Shown here: one piece after another, positions 8,475 through 17,125 of the stretch
How the letters are laid out: each line of letters starts with the position of its first letter
How positions within the stretch are numbered: the first letter of the stretch is position 1
DNA from: Lacticaseibacillus daqingensis
GTDB lineage: Bacteria; Bacillota; Bacilli; Lactobacillales; Lactobacillaceae
DNA: 64,000 nucleotides
Direction of reading: 5' to 3'
Assembly (NCBI RefSeq): GCF_003946115.1
Contig: NZ_RHOH01000003.1
Span: 186,001-250,000, forward strand
Translations under genes and position numbers: made by a program
Notes under the pieces: model-generated
The model's database searches: none
Told to the model about the DNA's origin: nothing
The model's input: the letters and a program-made list of their open reading frames with translations, nothing else

Positions 8475-9083
8475 ATGCTAGAACTATTTTTATTCGTCAA
8501 CCCAATCAGTCGGCGATGTCGGCAGGCCGAAGCGGCCGTCTATCGGCTTGTTTCGGAGCTCCAAAGCAAGATCACCGTCCACTTCATTCCCGTGGTTAAC
8601 TTTCAAGTCATCGACCAATACATGCAAGATGCCGCGCTCGACCATCAGAATCTGGCCACGCGCAACCAGCTGTTCGAAACCGCGTACCAGCTGTCACTAG
8701 ACTACAAGGCCGCTCAGTTTCAGGGCAATAAAAAAGCCCGCGCACTGCTGATGGCGGAACAGGAAATGCTCGACACGACGCCCCATCACTACGATGCTGG
8801 ATTCGCCGCGCGCTGCCTGACGGCGCTGGGGCTGGACCGCGAAGCCTTTAACGCCGACCGCGCCCGCGAAGCGATGCACCGCTGTCTCACCTCCGACCAA
8901 GGAATCGCCCACGAAATGGGCGTCACCGCGGTGCCATCGGCGGTCCTGATCGACAACGCGCATCCCGATGCCCCCGCGGTTCGCCTTGAGCACCTCAGCA
9001 GCTACCAGATGTTCAAAACCGTGTGCGTGCGCCTGCTCACTAATCCTGCATACGGCCGCCAACAGCGCCAACGCGTGCGCTAA
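8475..9083 (+). CDS. yjbH: YjbH/SpxH-like DsbA-family adaptor
   Basis: A 202-residue protein with a thioredoxin-like N-terminus (LELFLFVNPISRRC, single Cys15) and a helical insertion. The family includes YjbH/SpxH, the adaptor that delivers the disulfide-stress regulator Spx to ClpXP. No CXXC redox pair is visible, which is common in lactobacilli. ATG at 8475 has TAGGAGGA upstream. The position after the CYTH gene and next to relQ matches the Bacillus yjb cluster. A strong terminator follows. Adaptor function is inferred from family and context. Confidence 0.82.
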   Translation: MLELFLFVNPISRRCRQAEAAVYRLVSELQSKITVHFIPVVNFQVIDQYMQDAALDHQNLATRNQLFETAYQLSLDYKAAQFQGNKKARALLMAEQEMLDTTPHHYDAGFAARCLTALGLDREAFNADRAREAMHRCLTSDQGIAHEMGVTAVPSAVLIDNAHPDAPAVRLEHLSSYQMFKTVCVRLLTNPAYGRQQRQRVR

Positions 9084-9120
9084 GGGTGCCGACCAAATAA
9101 GCATTCAGCGCATCAGTCAG

Positions 9121-9166
9121 CCGCCTTGCAACCCCGAACTGAGGGGTTGTGAGGCGGTGTTCTTTT
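9121..9166 (+). terminator. Terminator after yjbH
   Basis: A perfect 15-base stem (9121-9135 against 9143-9157) with a 7-base loop and a T-rich tail. The rest of 9167-9333 holds no visible gene. Confidence 0.9.
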
Positions 9167-9333
9167 GTCCCCTGCGCTGCGCGTGCCGCCGGACAGACGC
9201 ACTGGCGGCACCTTTTAGGGCGCTCTGCGCCGGTCGCTGAGCTGCCCTCATCCCCCTTTTGAGGCGGGCAAGCGTAATGATTGCGCAGATCGTCGCCATC
9301 CCCGTATGATAAAGAAAAAGGAGATGGTTAACC

Positions 9334-10443
9334 ATGCAAATCGGTATTCCAAAGGAGATCAAGAACAACGAGAACCGGGTCGCGATCACCCCTGCCGGCG
9401 TCATCAACTTGGTGCACGCCGGGCAAAGCGTGGCCGTTGAAACCAGAGCCGGCGTCGTGGCAGGCTACAGTGACCAAGACTACATCGACGCCGGCGCCAT
9501 CATCGTGGACGCCGCCACCGCCTGGGGCCAGGACATGGTCATCAAGGTCAAGGAGCCGCTGGCCAGTGAGTACCAGTACTTTCGCCCGGGGCTGATCTTG
9601 TACACCTATCTGCACCTGGCGGCCAACCGCCCCCTGACGGAAGCGTTGCTGGCCAGCCGCGTGACGGCCATCGGGTACGAAACCATGATCGCGCCGGACG
9701 GCAGCCTCCCGCTTTTGACCCCGATGAGCCAGGTGGCCGGCCGCATGGCGGTTCAGTTGGGGAGCCAGTTCCTGCAGACCCAATACGGCGGTAAGGGTGT
9801 GCTGCTCGGCAGTGTGCCAGGGGTCGCCAAGTGTCACGTCGTCATCATCGGCGGTGGGGTCGTGGGCCTGAACGCGGCCAAAATCGCGCTGGGGATGGGA
9901 GCTCAGGTGACCGTTTTGGACATCAATCCGAAGATCCTGGCGCGCATCGACGACGAGTTCGAGGGCAAGGTGCAGACCCTGTTCTCCGACCACCAAAACC
10001 TGACGCTGGCCGTGGCCGCCGCCGACCTGGTGATCGGGGCCGTCCTGATCCCCGGGGCCGTGGCGCCAAAGCTCGTGACTGCCGCGATGATCCGCAACAT
10101 GGCGCCAGGGTCCGTGGTGGTCGACATCCCGATCGACCAAGGGGGGATCTTTGAAACCACCACGCACGCGACCACCTTTGCCGATCCGGTGTACGTGGTG
10201 GACGGGGTGATCCACTATGCCGTGGCCAACATTCCGGGCGCTGTGCCCAAAACCGCGACCGATGCCCTGACCGCTGTGACGATCCCGTACGCGGCCAAGA
10301 TCGGCAAGCTCGGCGTCACAGATGCGGCCAAGGCCGACCGGATGATCTTCACCGGGGTCAACACCTACGCCGGCGAGCTGACCGAACAAGCCGTGGCCGA
10401 AAGCCTGAACCTGCCGTTCCACTCACTGAGCACGCGCCTCTAG
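9334..10443 (+). CDS. ald: Alanine dehydrogenase
   Basis: A 369-residue NAD-dependent L-alanine dehydrogenase interconverting alanine with pyruvate and ammonia. The N-terminus MQIGIPKEIKNNENRVAITP is diagnostic. Lys73 (in KVKEP) and His94 (in YTYLHL) match the catalytic pair of the family, and the dinucleotide-binding GGGVVGLNAA lies near residue 175. ATG at 9334 follows AAAGGAG. The 3' end overlaps the convergent coiA by 21 bases. No ald regulator gene is adjacent. Confidence 0.95.
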   Translation: MQIGIPKEIKNNENRVAITPAGVINLVHAGQSVAVETRAGVVAGYSDQDYIDAGAIIVDAATAWGQDMVIKVKEPLASEYQYFRPGLILYTYLHLAANRPLTEALLASRVTAIGYETMIAPDGSLPLLTPMSQVAGRMAVQLGSQFLQTQYGGKGVLLGSVPGVAKCHVVIIGGGVVGLNAAKIALGMGAQVTVLDINPKILARIDDEFEGKVQTLFSDHQNLTLAVAAADLVIGAVLIPGAVAPKLVTAAMIRNMAPGSVVVDIPIDQGGIFETTTHATTFADPVYVVDGVIHYAVANIPGAVPKTATDALTAVTIPYAAKIGKLGVTDAAKADRMIFTGVNTYAGELTEQAVAESLNLPFHSLSTRL

Positions 10444-11469
10444 CTTCGCTTCAAGCGTTGGGTACCACGCCGGTTGCACCTGCCACGCCCAGCCCGTGGC
10501 GGTCGCCTGCAGCGCCCCGCTTTGTTGCAACACCATGAGCCACCGATGGCGGATCGCTGCCACGACCTGCGCCGAGTCGACCAACGGCGTCAGTTGCGTT
10601 TCGAACTGACGCCAAAAGGTTGTCTCGGCGTTTTTGGTGATCGCCGGCTGGGCGTCAAACGTCAGCAGCCACCAGGCGCGCAGCTGCCACTCCGGCACTG
10701 CCAGTCCCAGCAGGTGGGTCTGTGCCGTATGAACCACCCACGGCACCCCGGCGACGTTGCGGCCGATCGCCGCACTCGCCTGTTGCAGGGCCATCACGCG
10801 CCGGTCGCGATGCATCAGCGCGCGCTGCACCCCAAGCGCGGTGTGGGCCGAGGCCGGTGGGAAGGCGCGGACTTGCTGGCGCGTGCGGTCCGGCCAAAAC
10901 CGCGTGACCGCCAGCCCCAGCGGCGCAAACTGCCACAGCGTCAAGTGCCCCGCCACGACATCCAAAAACCACAGGTGCCAGCCATGCGCTTGACTGTGCG
11001 CCAGAAACTTCGCCTGTTTGGCGCTGGGCAGCTGATCAAAGTAGCGCTGGCCCATCACCCACACCACCGGCAACCCCAACTGGTGGTAGCCGGCCGTGCG
11101 CGCCCCCAGCCGCTCGGGCGAAAGCGGGCTGCACTGAAACTCCACCACCAGCGGCTTGCCGGCCGGCCACCAGACCACATCCGCGCGCTGCTTGATGGCC
11201 GGGTAGTACTGCTCAAGCGTCCCCGCGAACCCGTGGCGCGCGCCGTAATCCAGCAGCCACAGCTTCCCGTTCAGGTGCTCCGCGCTTTCCGGTTCGCTAG
11301 CCGCACACGCCGGCCCGCGGTGGTAAAAATGCGCCGGCATCACGCGCCCGTTGCGCACCCCGACCGGCTGGTGGCAGGCCGGGCACACAAAGGGGCCGCG
11401 CAAGGCGCGCGCCTGTGCGTGGTTGCGCAGCGTCACCAGCCGCCCACTGACTGCCATCGCGACGAACAT
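10423..11469 (-). CDS. coiA: Competence protein CoiA-like nuclease
   Basis: A 348-residue CoiA-family protein, required in streptococci for DNA uptake and recombination during transformation. The N-terminal region (residues about 20-60) has a zinc-ribbon-like CPAC pair followed by HFYHRG. A restriction-endonuclease-like core follows, with RADVVWW and VVEFQCSPLS giving a D...E-x-Q pattern. ATG at 11469 has AGGAGG upstream; the frame could extend 14 codons further without a ribosome site. In lactobacilli competence is usually silent, so the role is uncertain. It overlaps ald tail to tail. Confidence 0.88.
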   Translation of the reverse strand: MFVAMAVSGRLVTLRNHAQARALRGPFVCPACHQPVGVRNGRVMPAHFYHRGPACAASEPESAEHLNGKLWLLDYGARHGFAGTLEQYYPAIKQRADVVWWPAGKPLVVEFQCSPLSPERLGARTAGYHQLGLPVVWVMGQRYFDQLPSAKQAKFLAHSQAHGWHLWFLDVVAGHLTLWQFAPLGLAVTRFWPDRTRQQVRAFPPASAHTALGVQRALMHRDRRVMALQQASAAIGRNVAGVPWVVHTAQTHLLGLAVPEWQLRAWWLLTFDAQPAITKNAETTFWRQFETQLTPLVDSAQVVAAIRHRWLMVLQQSGALQATATGWAWQVQPAWYPTLEAKLEARAQ

Positions 11470-11497
11470 GGCCTCACCTCCTCGTTGGAGATTACGC

Positions 11498-11529
11498 CAA
11501 AAAACCGCCACGAGGTCGTGACGGTTTGG
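11498..11529 (-). terminator. Terminator of the UPF0210 gene
   Basis: An imperfect 14-base stem (AAACCGTCACGA against its near-complement) is followed on the minus strand by six T residues, 14 bases after the UPF0210 stop. It sits in the short gap before coiA, insulating that gene. Confidence 0.82.
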
Positions 11530-11542
11530 TGAAAAGCTCGAC

Positions 11543-12886
11543 TTAGTTTTTGAAGCTGTGGATCGGCGCCGGAATGTGTCCCCCGCGATTGATGAAGACG
11601 CTGGCGTCGCCGGTATTGACAGGCATGATCGGCGCGGTGCCGAACAGGCCGCCGAACTCGATCGAATCGCCCACGCCCTTGCCCGGCACGGGAATGACGC
11701 GCACGGCGGTGGTCTTGTTGTTGATCATGCCGATCGCGGCCTCATCGGCGATCATACCGCTGATCGTGCTGGCCGGGGTGCTTCCGGGCACCGCCACCAT
11801 GTCGAGGCCGACGGAACAAACGGCAGTCATCGCCTCCAGCTTTTCGAGCGTGATGTGACCAGCCTTGGCCGCCGCGATCATGTTCGCGTCCTCGGACACC
11901 GGAATGAACGCACCGGATAGGCCACCGACCCGCTCAGCCGCCATGACGCCGCCTTTTTTGACCGCGTCATTCAACAGCGCCAAGGCCGCGGTAGTGCCTG
12001 GCGTGCCCACATGGCTCAGGCCCAGGGTCTCTAGGATCTCGGCCACTGAGTCGCCTGGGGCCGGGGTCGGCGCCAGCGACAGGTCCACAATGTTGAATGG
12101 CACATGCAGGCGCTCTGCGGCCACTTTGCCAACGAACTGGCCCATGCGGGAAACCTTGAAGGCCGTCTGCTTGATGGTTTCGCAGATGGTTTCAAACGTC
12201 GCCTCGGGCTGGTCCGCGATCGCCCGCTGCACGACCCCGGGGCCGGACACGCCGGTGTTGATGGCGACATCCCCTTCCGACACGCCCCAGAAGGCCCCGG
12301 CCATGAATGGGTTATCCTCCACCGCATTGGCAAAAATGACCAGCTTCATCGCGTTCTCCGGCTGGATCGCCGCCACGTCCTTGACCACCTGGCCCATCAG
12401 CTTGATGGCATCCATGTTCAATCCGCTGCGAGTGCTGCCCACGTTGACCGAGGCACAGACCCGGTCGGTGGTGGCCAGCGCCTCAGGCAGACTGGTCATC
12501 AGCGCCAGGTCGGCTGGCGTGCAGCCGTTTTGCACCGTAGCGGTGTAACCCCCGATCAGGTCGACCCCGACCGCCTTGGCGGCATCATCCAGCGCTTGGG
12601 CCAGCAACCGAAAATCGGGCGCCGGGTCAGCCCCGGCGAGCAACGCCACCGGCGTGACCGCGATGCGCTTGTTGACGATCGGAATGCCGTACTCGTTGCT
12701 GATGGCGTCCGCCACCGGCACGAGGTCCTTGGCCTTGGCGACGATCTTGGCGTACACGTGCTGAGCCGTGGTTGCCATGTCCCCGGTGATGCAGTCTAAC
12801 AGCGAGATCCCCATCGTGATGGTGCGGATATCGAGGTTCTCCTCGCTGATCATCTGGATGGTTTCTTTGATTTGTTGTGTTTCCAT
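11543..12886 (-). CDS. PFL family protein (UPF0210/DUF711)
   Basis: A 447-residue protein of the UPF0210 family, whose fold resembles pyruvate formate-lyase but whose function is unknown. The opening [20 protein letters not shown] and the glycine-rich C-terminal [20 protein letters not shown] are family hallmarks, and the length is standard. It follows the UPF0237 ACT-domain gene after 15 bases, a pairing conserved across Firmicutes (for example in pneumococcus). The ATG has GGAGG upstream. The two probably act together, the small ACT protein perhaps as a ligand sensor; this is inference. Confidence 0.93.
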   Translation of the reverse strand: METQQIKETIQMISEENLDIRTITMGISLLDCITGDMATTAQHVYAKIVAKAKDLVPVADAISNEYGIPIVNKRIAVTPVALLAGADPAPDFRLLAQALDDAAKAVGVDLIGGYTATVQNGCTPADLALMTSLPEALATTDRVCASVNVGSTRSGLNMDAIKLMGQVVKDVAAIQPENAMKLVIFANAVEDNPFMAGAFWGVSEGDVAINTGVSGPGVVQRAIADQPEATFETICETIKQTAFKVSRMGQFVGKVAAERLHVPFNIVDLSLAPTPAPGDSVAEILETLGLSHVGTPGTTAALALLNDAVKKGGVMAAERVGGLSGAFIPVSEDANMIAAAKAGHITLEKLEAMTAVCSVGLDMVAVPGSTPASTISGMIADEAAIGMINNKTTAVRVIPVPGKGVGDSIEFGGLFGTAPIMPVNTGDASVFINRGGHIPAPIHSFKN

Positions 12887-12901
12887 GGGTTCCTCCGCGG
12901 C

Positions 12902-13168
12902 TTACAGCTTGTGCATGGCGTCAAAAATTTCTTGGCGCGCGATTTTGACGTCCACCCCAATTTCAACGCCCAGCCCCTGTAAATCGGCCTTGGTGGCGGC
13001 AAAGTCCGCCCCTTCCGGTAACTGGGCCAACAGCATCATCGTGAAGGCCCCCTGCATGATGGTTTGCGACACATCCAGGATGTTGACCTGCAACTCGGCC
13101 AGTCGCGTGGTGACCGCGGCGATGATGCCGACTTTATCAGTGCCGATAACGGTAATAATCACTTGCAT
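12902..13168 (-). CDS. ACT domain protein (UPF0237)
   Basis: An 88-residue stand-alone ACT domain, the usual length for UPF0237. The start is ATG 13168 because GGGGA lies just upstream; an in-frame ATG six codons earlier lacks a ribosome site. The sequence opens VIITVIGTDKVGIIAAVT and has ILDVSQTIMQGAFTMML, the classic ligand-binding turn and second strand of ACT domains. It is first in a two-gene operon with the UPF0210 gene. Confidence 0.93.
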   Translation of the reverse strand: MQVIITVIGTDKVGIIAAVTTRLAELQVNILDVSQTIMQGAFTMMLLAQLPEGADFAATKADLQGLGVEIGVDVKIARQEIFDAMHKL

Positions 13169-13344
13169 AGCGTCCCCAACTTTCATGTTTCGTTTTAGCC
13201 ATTATAGCAAACCTGACCGCAAGAAACAGGCCGCACCAAAAAGCGGTTGCACCCAGAATGGAAGGCGGCGGCGCTTGGTGTGCGGCCGATTCTGGAATCG
13301 GCGCGCGTCATTCTTGCGCCGTTAATGCGGTGCCAGCCGCCTGC

Positions 13345-14196
13345 TCACCGGTTCAAGGCGCGGTCAAAAAAGCGCACCGCCGCCGCGGCTTGCGCCTCAT
13401 GCACCCGGGTGCGCACGCCGCCGGTGGTCGCCTCAAAGTACGGCGCCGGGCCCACCTGATCCGGCAAAAATACGTAATGTCCCCCGGCCACGGTCGCGTA
13501 CTCGGCATCCGGCACCCACTGGCGGTAGCGCGCCGCATTGGTGGCCGCCGGCGCCAGCGTGTCTCCGGCTGCGGCCACCAGCCGCACCGCGGCCCGCGCC
13601 GTCTGCGGTTGCGCGGCCGGCTTGAAGCCCAGCCCCAACGCCGGGGCTAGCGCCAGCACCGCAGCCACCCGAGGCTCGCGCAGAGCGGGCAGCGGGCTGG
13701 GGGGGACGAGCCCCTGAATGAGCGGCCGCAAGTCCCCCATCTCAGGAATGACGAATGCCTGCGCGCCAGCGGGCGTCTGGGCCGCCTGTTGAACCGTCGG
13801 CCAGTCGACCGTTGCGCCGGCCAACGCGAGCACCGTGTACCCGCCAAACGAAAAGCCGGCCGCCCCCACCCGCGTGGCATCCAAAACGGGACCGTACGCC
13901 GCAAGCAGGCGATCTAACAGAACTTGCAGGTCAAGCGGGCGCTCCCAGTACCGGACAAAGTAGGCCGGCTGCGCCGTGGTGGTGCTGTTGCCAAAGTGAT
14001 CCGGTGCCGCCACCACATAGCCGGCCGCCGCCAGCGCTTCGGCCAGCCACGTGAGACTGAAGCGGCTCCCCCCGGTCCCATGTGACAGCAGGATCACCGG
14101 ATGCGGCGGCGCCCACGCAGCCGTGTCCGGCCACCAAATGGCGGTGGTCAGGGGCCGCTGCGCCCGCGCCGGGTCGTAATAAGTGCGTTCAAGCAT
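13345..14196 (-). CDS. Alpha/beta hydrolase (dienelactone hydrolase-like)
   Basis: A 283-residue serine hydrolase. The oxyanion loop SHGTGG is at residues 38-43, the nucleophile elbow GFSFGG places Ser116, and a late AGGHYVF supplies the likely catalytic His; an Asp in GDTLAP is the probable third member. There is no signal peptide. The family resembles predicted dienelactone hydrolases and PAF-acetylhydrolase-like proteins; the substrate is unknown. It has a GGAGG site before the ATG at 14196 and is monocistronic. A small inverted repeat (GCCGATTC/GAATCGGC, 13284-13301) lies downstream but lacks a T tract. Confidence 0.85.
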   Translation of the reverse strand: MLERTYYDPARAQRPLTTAIWWPDTAAWAPPHPVILLSHGTGGSRFSLTWLAEALAAAGYVVAAPDHFGNSTTTAQPAYFVRYWERPLDLQVLLDRLLAAYGPVLDATRVGAAGFSFGGYTVLALAGATVDWPTVQQAAQTPAGAQAFVIPEMGDLRPLIQGLVPPSPLPALREPRVAAVLALAPALGLGFKPAAQPQTARAAVRLVAAAGDTLAPAATNAARYRQWVPDAEYATVAGGHYVFLPDQVGPAPYFEATTGGVRTRVHEAQAAAAVRFFDRALNR

Positions 14197-14300
14197 GATC
14201 AGGCCTCCTTTTCCCCATTATCGCAGACCGAGCCTCACGCTTGCGTCATACGTGCTCGCGCGGCACAATGAAAGCATCTTATTCAGAAAGAGGGCACAAT

Positions 14301-14840
14301 ATGTTCCACCTTGTTGGCATTGTCGGAAACAATTACAGTGGGTCCCTGAACCGCGCGCTGTTGCAGGCCATGCAACGACGTTACGCCGATCAGTTCACGC
14401 TGACCCTGCTGGAAACCAAGCCGCTCCCGCTGTTTTCCCAGGACGATGAAACAACCCCCGGCCAGGCCGTGCGCGCTTTCCGCGCCGCCATTGCCACGGC
14501 AGACGGCGTGATCATCGCCACGCCGGAACACAATCACAGCCTCCCTGCGGTACTCAAAAACGCGCTGGACTGGTGCTCACGCATCGAACACCCGTTGGAG
14601 GATAAGCGCGTGATGGTGGTCGGGGCCTCGCTGGGCCCCATGGGCACCGTCCGCGCGCAGGCGCACCTGCGCCAAATTCTCGACTCCCCGGGCATCGGGG
14701 CCCTGACCCTGCCCGGCAACGAGTTTCTCATGGGGCTGGCCGGCAAGCAGTTCGATGCCCAAGGCAACCTGACTGACCCGGCCACCCGCGCCTTTTTGGA
14801 CACCTGCGTCGCCAACTACCTGGATTTTTTGCGCCACTAA
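14301..14840 (+). CDS. NADPH-dependent FMN reductase family protein (copy 1)
   Basis: A 179-residue flavodoxin-like reductase. The phosphate-binding loop is SGSLNRALLQAM near the N-terminus, and the signature TPEHNHSLPAVLKNALDW contacts the flavin. Members reduce FMN, quinones or azo compounds using NAD(P)H. I chose ATG 14301, which matches the family N-terminus (MFHLVGIVG), after a weak AGAGGGC site; the frame is open to 14241. A second member of the family lies at 32337. It ends at a bidirectional terminator shared with the acetyltransferase gene. Confidence 0.9.
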   Translation: MFHLVGIVGNNYSGSLNRALLQAMQRRYADQFTLTLLETKPLPLFSQDDETTPGQAVRAFRAAIATADGVIIATPEHNHSLPAVLKNALDWCSRIEHPLEDKRVMVVGASLGPMGTVRAQAHLRQILDSPGIGALTLPGNEFLMGLAGKQFDAQGNLTDPATRAFLDTCVANYLDFLRH

Positions 14841-14851
14841 CCGATGACAAC

Positions 14852-14904
14852 AAAGGTCAGCACGGCCGCGCCCCGCACTAGGAACGCGGCCGTGCTGACC
14901 TTTT
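14852..14904. terminator. Bidirectional terminator between the flavin reductase and the acetyltransferase
   Basis: A perfect 19-base inverted repeat (14852-14870 against 14885-14903) lies between convergent genes, with T tracts on both strands. Confidence 0.9.
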
Positions 14905-14921
14905 CGTTGCACCCTTTGACC

Positions 14922-15473
14922 TTAGTGCCGCGCCTGCCACTCTGCGCGCAACAGTGACCAGTCATTCAGATCATGCGCGCCGTCCGCGAGCTGAATCCCA
15001 GCTCGGCGGCACCCGTCCAGGTGAAAGCCGGCGCGCTTGGCCACGGCGTTACTGGCCGCATTATCGGCCGCCGCCTGAATCACGACGCGCGAACGCCCGT
15101 ACTCCGTGAATGCCAGCGTGCACATGGCGCCCACCGCGCGATGCACCAGGCCTCGTCCGCGATACGCCGCCCCCAGCCAGTAACCGATGTCGGTGCCACG
15201 GTCTTCTTCGGTGAAGCGGTTGAAGCTGATCATGCCCACCGGCACCCCGCCGGTCACCATCACCAAGTCGACCGACTGACCTTGGCCAAAATGGGCCAGC
15301 GTCAGGGTCAAAAACGCCTGCTCGGCCGCCACCGAGTCCAGCGCGCTGACCCACGGCAAAAAGCGGCCGAGCCCCGCCCGGTCCGCGTCGATCAGCGCAA
15401 ACAAGCGCGGCGCATCAATCGCCGGCCGCGGCAGCACCAGCGCCAGCTCATCATCAACCGGATACATGAACAT
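14922..15473 (-). CDS. GNAT acetyltransferase (RimJ/RimL-like)
   Basis: A 183-residue GNAT-fold protein like the ribosomal-protein serine acetyltransferases. GIGYWLG-type strand DIGYWLGAAYRGRGLVHRA carries the acetyl-CoA pyrophosphate-binding R-G-x-G-like loop. The later NAASNAVAKRAGFHLDG is the usual C-terminal motif. The acceptor cannot be told from sequence. It is divergent from the PadR operator-promoter. Confidence 0.9.
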   Translation of the reverse strand: MFMYPVDDELALVLPRPAIDAPRLFALIDADRAGLGRFLPWVSALDSVAAEQAFLTLTLAHFGQGQSVDLVMVTGGVPVGMISFNRFTEEDRGTDIGYWLGAAYRGRGLVHRAVGAMCTLAFTEYGRSRVVIQAAADNAASNAVAKRAGFHLDGCRRAGIQLADGAHDLNDWSLLRAEWQARH

Positions 15474-15561
15474 CCGCTCACCCCCAATGAATTAACGCTA
15501 GTGTACCCTTTTTCCTCAGCGCGCGGCAACGCACCCAGCACGAAAAATCGGCCCAAAGGAC

Positions 15562-15612
15562 TACTTTATCTGTCGGAGTAATCATGCTATGATTACTCCG
15601 ACAGATAAAGTA
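15562..15612. promoter_or_regulatory. Long palindromic operator overlapping the padR promoter
   Basis: Two perfectly complementary 24-base arms (15562-15585 and 15589-15612) are separated by three bases. The centre carries TATGAT (15588-15593), a good -10 box, with a weak TTTATC -35 (15565-15570) at 17-base spacing. The palindrome lies just upstream of the padR start codon, the classic place for an autoregulatory operator. It is not a terminator: both flanking genes start, rather than end, toward it. Confidence 0.75.
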
Positions 15613-15625
15613 ATGAGGTGAGCAG

Positions 15626-15955
15626 ATGATCTCAAGCGATGGCATCCGGGGATACAATGACGCGATCATCCTCGCGGTGCTGGCGGCAGGAGACTCGTAT
15701 GGCTACCAGATCGCCCACGAGATCCGCCGCCGCACCCAAGACCTGTACGTGATTCGTGAAACCACCCTGTACTCGGCGTTTACCCGACTGACCAAGGCGG
15801 GGTACATCACCGCCTACCCAGGGGAGATCAGTTACGGCCGGCCGCGGACCTACTACCACCTGACCCCCGCCGGTCAGGCGTACCTGACGGCCAAGCAGGC
15901 GGAGTGGCACCAGGTGCAGCGCGTTGTGACCCAATTTTTGACGGAGGATGAGTGA
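15626..15955 (+). CDS. PadR family transcriptional regulator
   Basis: A 109-residue winged-helix PadR protein. The N-terminal DAIILAVLAAGDSYGYQIAHEI, then VIRETTLYSAFTRLTKAGYI and YGRPRTYYHLTPAG, are the helix-turn-helix, recognition helix and wing of the family. The short length fits subfamily PadR-s2. ATG at 15626 follows GAGGTGAG. The stop is followed after one base by the membrane protein start, so the two form an operon. The palindrome at 15562-15612 is its likely operator. Confidence 0.92.
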   Translation: MISSDGIRGYNDAIILAVLAAGDSYGYQIAHEIRRRTQDLYVIRETTLYSAFTRLTKAGYITAYPGEISYGRPRTYYHLTPAGQAYLTAKQAEWHQVQRVVTQFLTEDE

Positions 15956-15956
15956 G

Positions 15957-16979
15957 ATGGAAACCCTTGAGATCTACCTAGACGGGCTGTTCGCCCGCGT
16001 GCCGAACACCCCAGCCACGCAAAAGGCCAAGCAGGACCTGCTCGACCTAATGATGGACCACTACCACGAGGAGCTGGCCAAGGGCCAATCCGAAGCGGCC
16101 GCGGTCGGGTTAGTCATCAGCGAGTTCGGCGACATCGACGAGTTGCTGGCCACGCTGGAGGTCACCCCGGATGAGACCGCGCCCGCTGCCCCTGCCGAAC
16201 CGGTGCTCAGCGATGAGGAGGCCACCGCTTTTTGGGCGGGAACGGAGTGCTTCGCCCGCTACCTGGCGCTGGGGATCGCGCTGATCCCGGCCGGGATCGG
16301 CGTCACCGCGTGGTTCAGCGGCACAAGCGACACCCTCGCGGCGCTCAGTTTCTTCGGCTGCACGGCACTTGGCGTGGGGCTGATCATCGCGGCCAGCCTC
16401 GGCTACCGCGACATCGTGCGCCACGTGCGCGCATACGCGACCGATCAACACATTCGTGACCTGGCCGCGGTTGAGGCCGCAGCGTACAGCCGCCCGCACC
16501 TGATCGGCCTGGTCGGCGGGATCATGATGTGCATCCTGTCCGTGGTGCCCCCGATCGTTGATAACGCCGGCAACCATCAAGGCGTGGGGCCCCTGGGCTT
16601 CTTTCTGTTCGTGGCCGTGGGCGTTTACTTCATTGTTTACACCAGCATCGTGGCCGGTGGCTTCAAGCGCCTGTTGCGCGGCACGGAAAGCTTTGCCGCG
16701 GACGCCGGGGAAGACCCCACCACCCCAAGCGCCCAAGCCATGGCGCGGGCCGCCCGCCACGAGCGACCGAGACACGCCGACCGGCCTACGCGGCCTGAAC
16801 GGGCCGAGCGACCGGCACCGCAGACCACGCGCGGCGGCCTGCGCGCCTTTTACTGGCCGGTGCTGACCACGCTGTTTTTCCTGTTTGGGTTTCTCGTGCA
16901 GGAGTGGCGCATCGCCATCTTCATCTTGATCGTCGGTGGGTTGTTCGAGCGGCCCTTGCTCGGCCGGCAGAAACGCTAA
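15957..16979 (+). CDS. Membrane protein with N-terminal permease-prefix/HAAS-like domain
   Basis: A 340-residue protein. Residues about 1-60 form a soluble helical domain (DHYHEELAKGQSEAAAV then EFGDIDELL) like the permease-prefix or HAAS domains often found next to PadR genes. Two pairs of membrane segments follow, then a charged Arg/Pro-rich cytoplasmic stretch (residues about 255-295) and two C-terminal spans. I start it at ATG 15957, where GGAGG lies at 8-base spacing; the ATG at 15948 would abut the ribosome site. PadR-HAAS pairs are thought to sense or modulate the envelope; the function is unknown. Confidence 0.8.
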   Translation: METLEIYLDGLFARVPNTPATQKAKQDLLDLMMDHYHEELAKGQSEAAAVGLVISEFGDIDELLATLEVTPDETAPAAPAEPVLSDEEATAFWAGTECFARYLALGIALIPAGIGVTAWFSGTSDTLAALSFFGCTALGVGLIIAASLGYRDIVRHVRAYATDQHIRDLAAVEAAAYSRPHLIGLVGGIMMCILSVVPPIVDNAGNHQGVGPLGFFLFVAVGVYFIVYTSIVAGGFKRLLRGTESFAADAGEDPTTPSAQAMARAARHERPRHADRPTRPERAERPAPQTTRGGLRAFYWPVLTTLFFLFGFLVQEWRIAIFILIVGGLFERPLLGRQKR

Positions 16980-17012
16980 GCTGAGCCAGGGGGCAATTTT
17001 GCGCCAACCATC

Positions 17013-17056
17013 AGGCCTAGGCCCTGGCACTTTGCCAGGGTCCAGGCCGCTTTTTG
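17013..17056 (+). terminator. Terminator after the padR operon
   Basis: An imperfect long stem (centred on CCCTGGCA/TGCCAGGG) is followed by five T residues. Confidence 0.75.
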
Positions 17057-17066
17057 GTTCAGGTGG

Positions 17067-17095
17067 TTGACTTCCCCGCGCAACACTTTCAAAAT
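17067..17095 (+). promoter_or_regulatory. Candidate promoter for dxs
   Basis: TTGACT and CAAAAT are 17 bases apart, about 31 bases before the GTG start. An alternative TATGAT at 17104 lacks a matching -35. Confidence 0.4.
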
Positions 17096-17125
17096 ATAAG
17101 TATTATGATATTGAGGTGAGGCACA

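Noticed and set aside
13284-13301. GCCGATTC/GAATCGGC hairpin as the hydrolase terminator
   Set aside because: No T tract on either strand and only an 8-base stem.
15562-15612. The padR palindrome as a transcription terminator
   Set aside because: Both neighbouring genes begin next to it, and the -10 box is at its centre.
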